A stretch of 64,000 nt of DNA from positions 3,720,001 through 3,784,000 of the forward strand of contig CM074131.1 of the NCBI GenBank assembly GCA_037178625.1, written 5' to 3'. Positions 61,726-64,000 of this stretch are shown here, piece by piece. Each line of letters starts with the position of its first letter. Position 1 is the first letter of the stretch. Origin of the DNA: Skeletonema tropicum. Lineage: Eukaryota > Bacillariophyta > Thalassiosirophyceae > Thalassiosirales > Thalassiosiraceae. Made by a program: the position numbers and the translations under genes. A model generated the notes under the pieces. It saw only the letters and a program-made list of their open reading frames with translations, had not been told where the DNA came from and made no database searches.

Positions 61726-62907
61726 TTAGAATGCAGAGCCTTCAGTAACACCAGCGAGCAATGCCACCAATTCATTCACAGTGTTGAGACTGTCTTGAAC
61801 AGTCACTAGATCAGCTGCATCAAGATTAGCAGAGTCCGCAGCTGTTAGAAGAAGGTCGACGGAATCGCTGAATTTGCCAATATTTTCTATGTGAACACAG
61901 TTTTTGAAGAGTAAAAGTAGGTGTTACCAATGATTCACGAACACAAAAAATTTAGCAAAGAGCAAAGAGATGTTACATACCAGTAAACGCTTCCGACGCT
62001 CCTCCACTAATGACATCGTTGGTAAAAGAGTCGTTCGAGAATGTATCATCCAAAAGACCAGTGAAGAATGAGGTGGCATCTGCTGAACTTCCGGAAGAAA
62101 GAATATCATTTACAACTACAAATTGAAAGAGTGTAGATGAAGTATATTCATGGTTGTTTGCAAGGGTCAGTACGATCAGAGCAAGAGAAAAGTGCAGTTC
62201 GAGTTGGTAAATGACGCATAATTGATAAGACTCACTCTCATCGGCAGTAGGAATCTCGACTTCCCCGTCATCGTCATCGGCTTGAGATTTTCCAGCTTTC
62301 GATTTCTTCTTCTTTTTTAAGGCCGCTGGCTCCCTGATCCTGTGACGCTTGGGCTCGTCAGCTTCAGCTTCAAGCTTGCGGCGACCACTGAGGAGAATTG
62401 AAAGGGCGACTCCCATTTCATTCTGAATGTTGGCAATCACAACATCCACATCCAAACCTGGGGGGAACCTTTGAAGTGGACAATTCCTTCAGTAGATGCA
62501 CCCCAAGTAGTTACAAAAAAGTCATTTGTCTGTATGGTATTGGTATGAATACGAGGAAAAGAAAAAGCCATTAGACGTTGTAAGAAACATGTTGCAGAGA
62601 GAACCACCGGTACCCGGTTGAAACAACTTTCTGTCGTGGTCCGCAATTTTACCTTTTCATCAAAAAAGAAGCCCCATGCACCTTCGATACCAGTGATAAA
62701 GTTGGTGATTTCAGGGTTGCCAGCAGGAGCAGGGCGACCGCTAGCGTCAAACTTCATCATTTTGACAATGTCGTTATCCCAGTCAGCAAAGAAGATGTTG
62801 TTCTTGTTGGTTCCTGAAGGAATGAAGGAGAACCCACCAGCCCAATACGCATCGAGCTCTGCCAACTTGGTAGCATCTGTGATTTCCCACTCACTAGTTA
62901 ACAGCTT
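61726..62907 (-). CDS. Beta-propeller-like protein with helical C-terminus, at least four exons, 5' end unresolved
   Basis: Exons on the minus strand are (unresolved start near 62907)-62653, 62529-62236, 62115-61981 and 61886-61726. The introns are 123, 120 and 94 bp (GT-AG). The first exon reads AELDAYWAGGFSFIPSGTNK, NNIFFADWDNDIVKMMKFD and FITGIEGAWGFFFDEK, then TNDFFVTTWGASTEGIVHF. These YW-x-GGF and D-x-D blade-like segments resemble NHL/SMP-30-type propellers. Then come VVIANIQNEMGVALSILLSG, a Lys-rich linker (KKKKKSKAGKSQADDDD), and a Ser/Asp-rich helical end. The frame breaks by one base in a six-C run at 62460-62465, which may be a sequencing or assembly error. Function unknown; the start was not found. 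Confidence 0.6.
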
Positions 62908-64000
62908 TCCGGGTATGGTCGCGCATGCGCGACCATTTTTGCCACCTAGCTTCCTTCGTAGTTAATATAAAATAGCAACAACTAACATTTAGAAGACGTT
63001 CAGTGCAGTTATGAAAAGCCAAGAAGCAGCTCTTTCCATCGGTGTAGTCCACCGATAACGAAGCTCGACTATTTTGGCGGTCACAATGCAGGAAAGGCAA
63101 CGGGTCAACATTTTTGTGTGTCAAAAATCATCAAAAAAATAGCCGCCGGCCGCCGACCATGGCAGTTCTGGTGTTACTATGTCGCTTACAACCTGTTACA
63201 TGCAGCATACCGCATATCCAACGAAAGCTCATGACATACCAAAACGGATAGTGTGCGTAGCGTTGCATGAAATGGACAATATCACCGTCGGATCACCCCC
63301 TATATGTAGGCGGTATTTTTCCCCATCACCGCATCGTCGGCCCTACACATAAGATAGATATGGGACGATTAAACCGGATCACCGACCGAACCAAGGCACC
63401 ATACCTCGCGCATATGTTATTAGAAGAGATATGTATAGTCCGATCGGTTCATAATAGCGTTTTATTGGCATAGAAGTGGCTATAGGAAGTGAGGCGGGTG
63501 CGTCGGGCGACGAAAAATATCGACCAAGTGTGTAGTACATAAAAGCATGGTATAAACAATGAATCCATGAACCCAGCTGTAACAATCGACTAACAACTAC
63601 CATTACTATTGATCCGTGGCGTTGGATTCATTAATATAGGCCATTGCTGTCAACAGGAGAGCATGGTAGGAAGCAGATCGGCCGCCATGGTTCGTAGGGA
63701 GAAGGTGTTTTTTTTGCTAGATAATACTACGTACGACGGTAAAAGGGGCTAGGAAGAATGTTGGCGCAAAAAACCTTATACCCGGAAAGCTGTTAAGACG
63801 TTAAGGTTACGGGGTCGCTTGTTTTTAAGGGCTAGTACGCTCTAAAATAATATGAGGGAGCCCTTATGGGTACTTATCCTTTTTTGTAGTGGTACAGTAT
63901 GCACATTTCACCTCACCACCATCAACCATCACACCATGGCACAAAGTTAGCGCTCTCCACCCCATACGGCACGTGTGTACTACACCAAAATCACTGGGGT
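62908..64000. other. Right-hand region without an assignable gene
   Basis: Contains a perfect 22-bp palindrome at 62915-62936 (ATGGTCGCGCA and its mirror). It also has a possible upstream coding piece at 62990-63124 minus (VDYTDGKSCFLAFHNCTERL), which I could not splice convincingly to the propeller gene. The remainder shows nothing I can name. Confidence 0.35.

Overview
The window looks like nuclear DNA from a diatom, probably a centric (Thalassiosira-like) species. The reasons are: plastid pre-sequences with a signal peptide followed by an ASAFAP-like F motif (GST at 1-750, small protein at 2746-3382); short GT-AG introns of about 74-123 bp; an intronless myosin heavy chain with low-complexity inserts in the head; a Ser/Pro-repeat secreted protein with PTxxPT motifs; BspA-like leucine-rich repeats; and a lineage-type family with a G(I/L)EH(F/Y) core. 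Species and family names come from recognition, not from a search.

Layout. 1-8.8 kb is gene-dense: a plastid Xi-class GST (runs off the left edge), ALG11, a two-exon plastid protein and a full-size PDR/ABCG transporter with three introns. 9.2-11.8 kb is a satellite-like array with a period of about 188 bp. 12.3-21.2 kb holds a myosin, a small basic protein whose first coding exon is probably only the ATG, and a kynurenine-3-monooxygenase-like flavoprotein. 21.8-34.6 kb is a transposon landscape: a dead DIRS-like tyrosine-recombinase retroelement, several hAT-type elements with exact 8-bp target duplications (one nested in the remnant of another), and an inverted, diverged copy of the 188-bp array. 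34.8-43.6 kb holds a derlin, two of three near-identical copies of an unknown gene (copy A is at 25.2 kb), two striking hairpin/foldback loci and an ApaH-like phosphatase. 43.9-60.2 kb holds the Ser/Pro-repeat secreted protein, two more divergent paralogues of the three-copy gene, a LINE remnant, an LRR pseudogene, a hAT element with a transposase fragment, a secreted or lumenal esterase, a four-exon thioredoxin-hemerythrin gene and a nucleoside hydrolase pseudogene. 61.7-62.9 kb holds a multi-exon beta-propeller-like gene.

Most interesting item: the gene at 55859-57092. Its thioredoxin fold has an in-frame TGA exactly where a redox cysteine is expected (TGA-Gly-Gly-Cys), so it is probably a selenoprotein. 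It is fused to a hemerythrin domain in which a second in-frame TGA precedes the last His and Asp iron ligands. A SECIS-like hairpin lies in the 3' flank but lacks the usual apical AA.

The genes do not form a pathway. Shared themes are ER/glycosylation quality control (ALG11, derlin), plastid redox and targeting, and rapid gene-family and transposon turnover.
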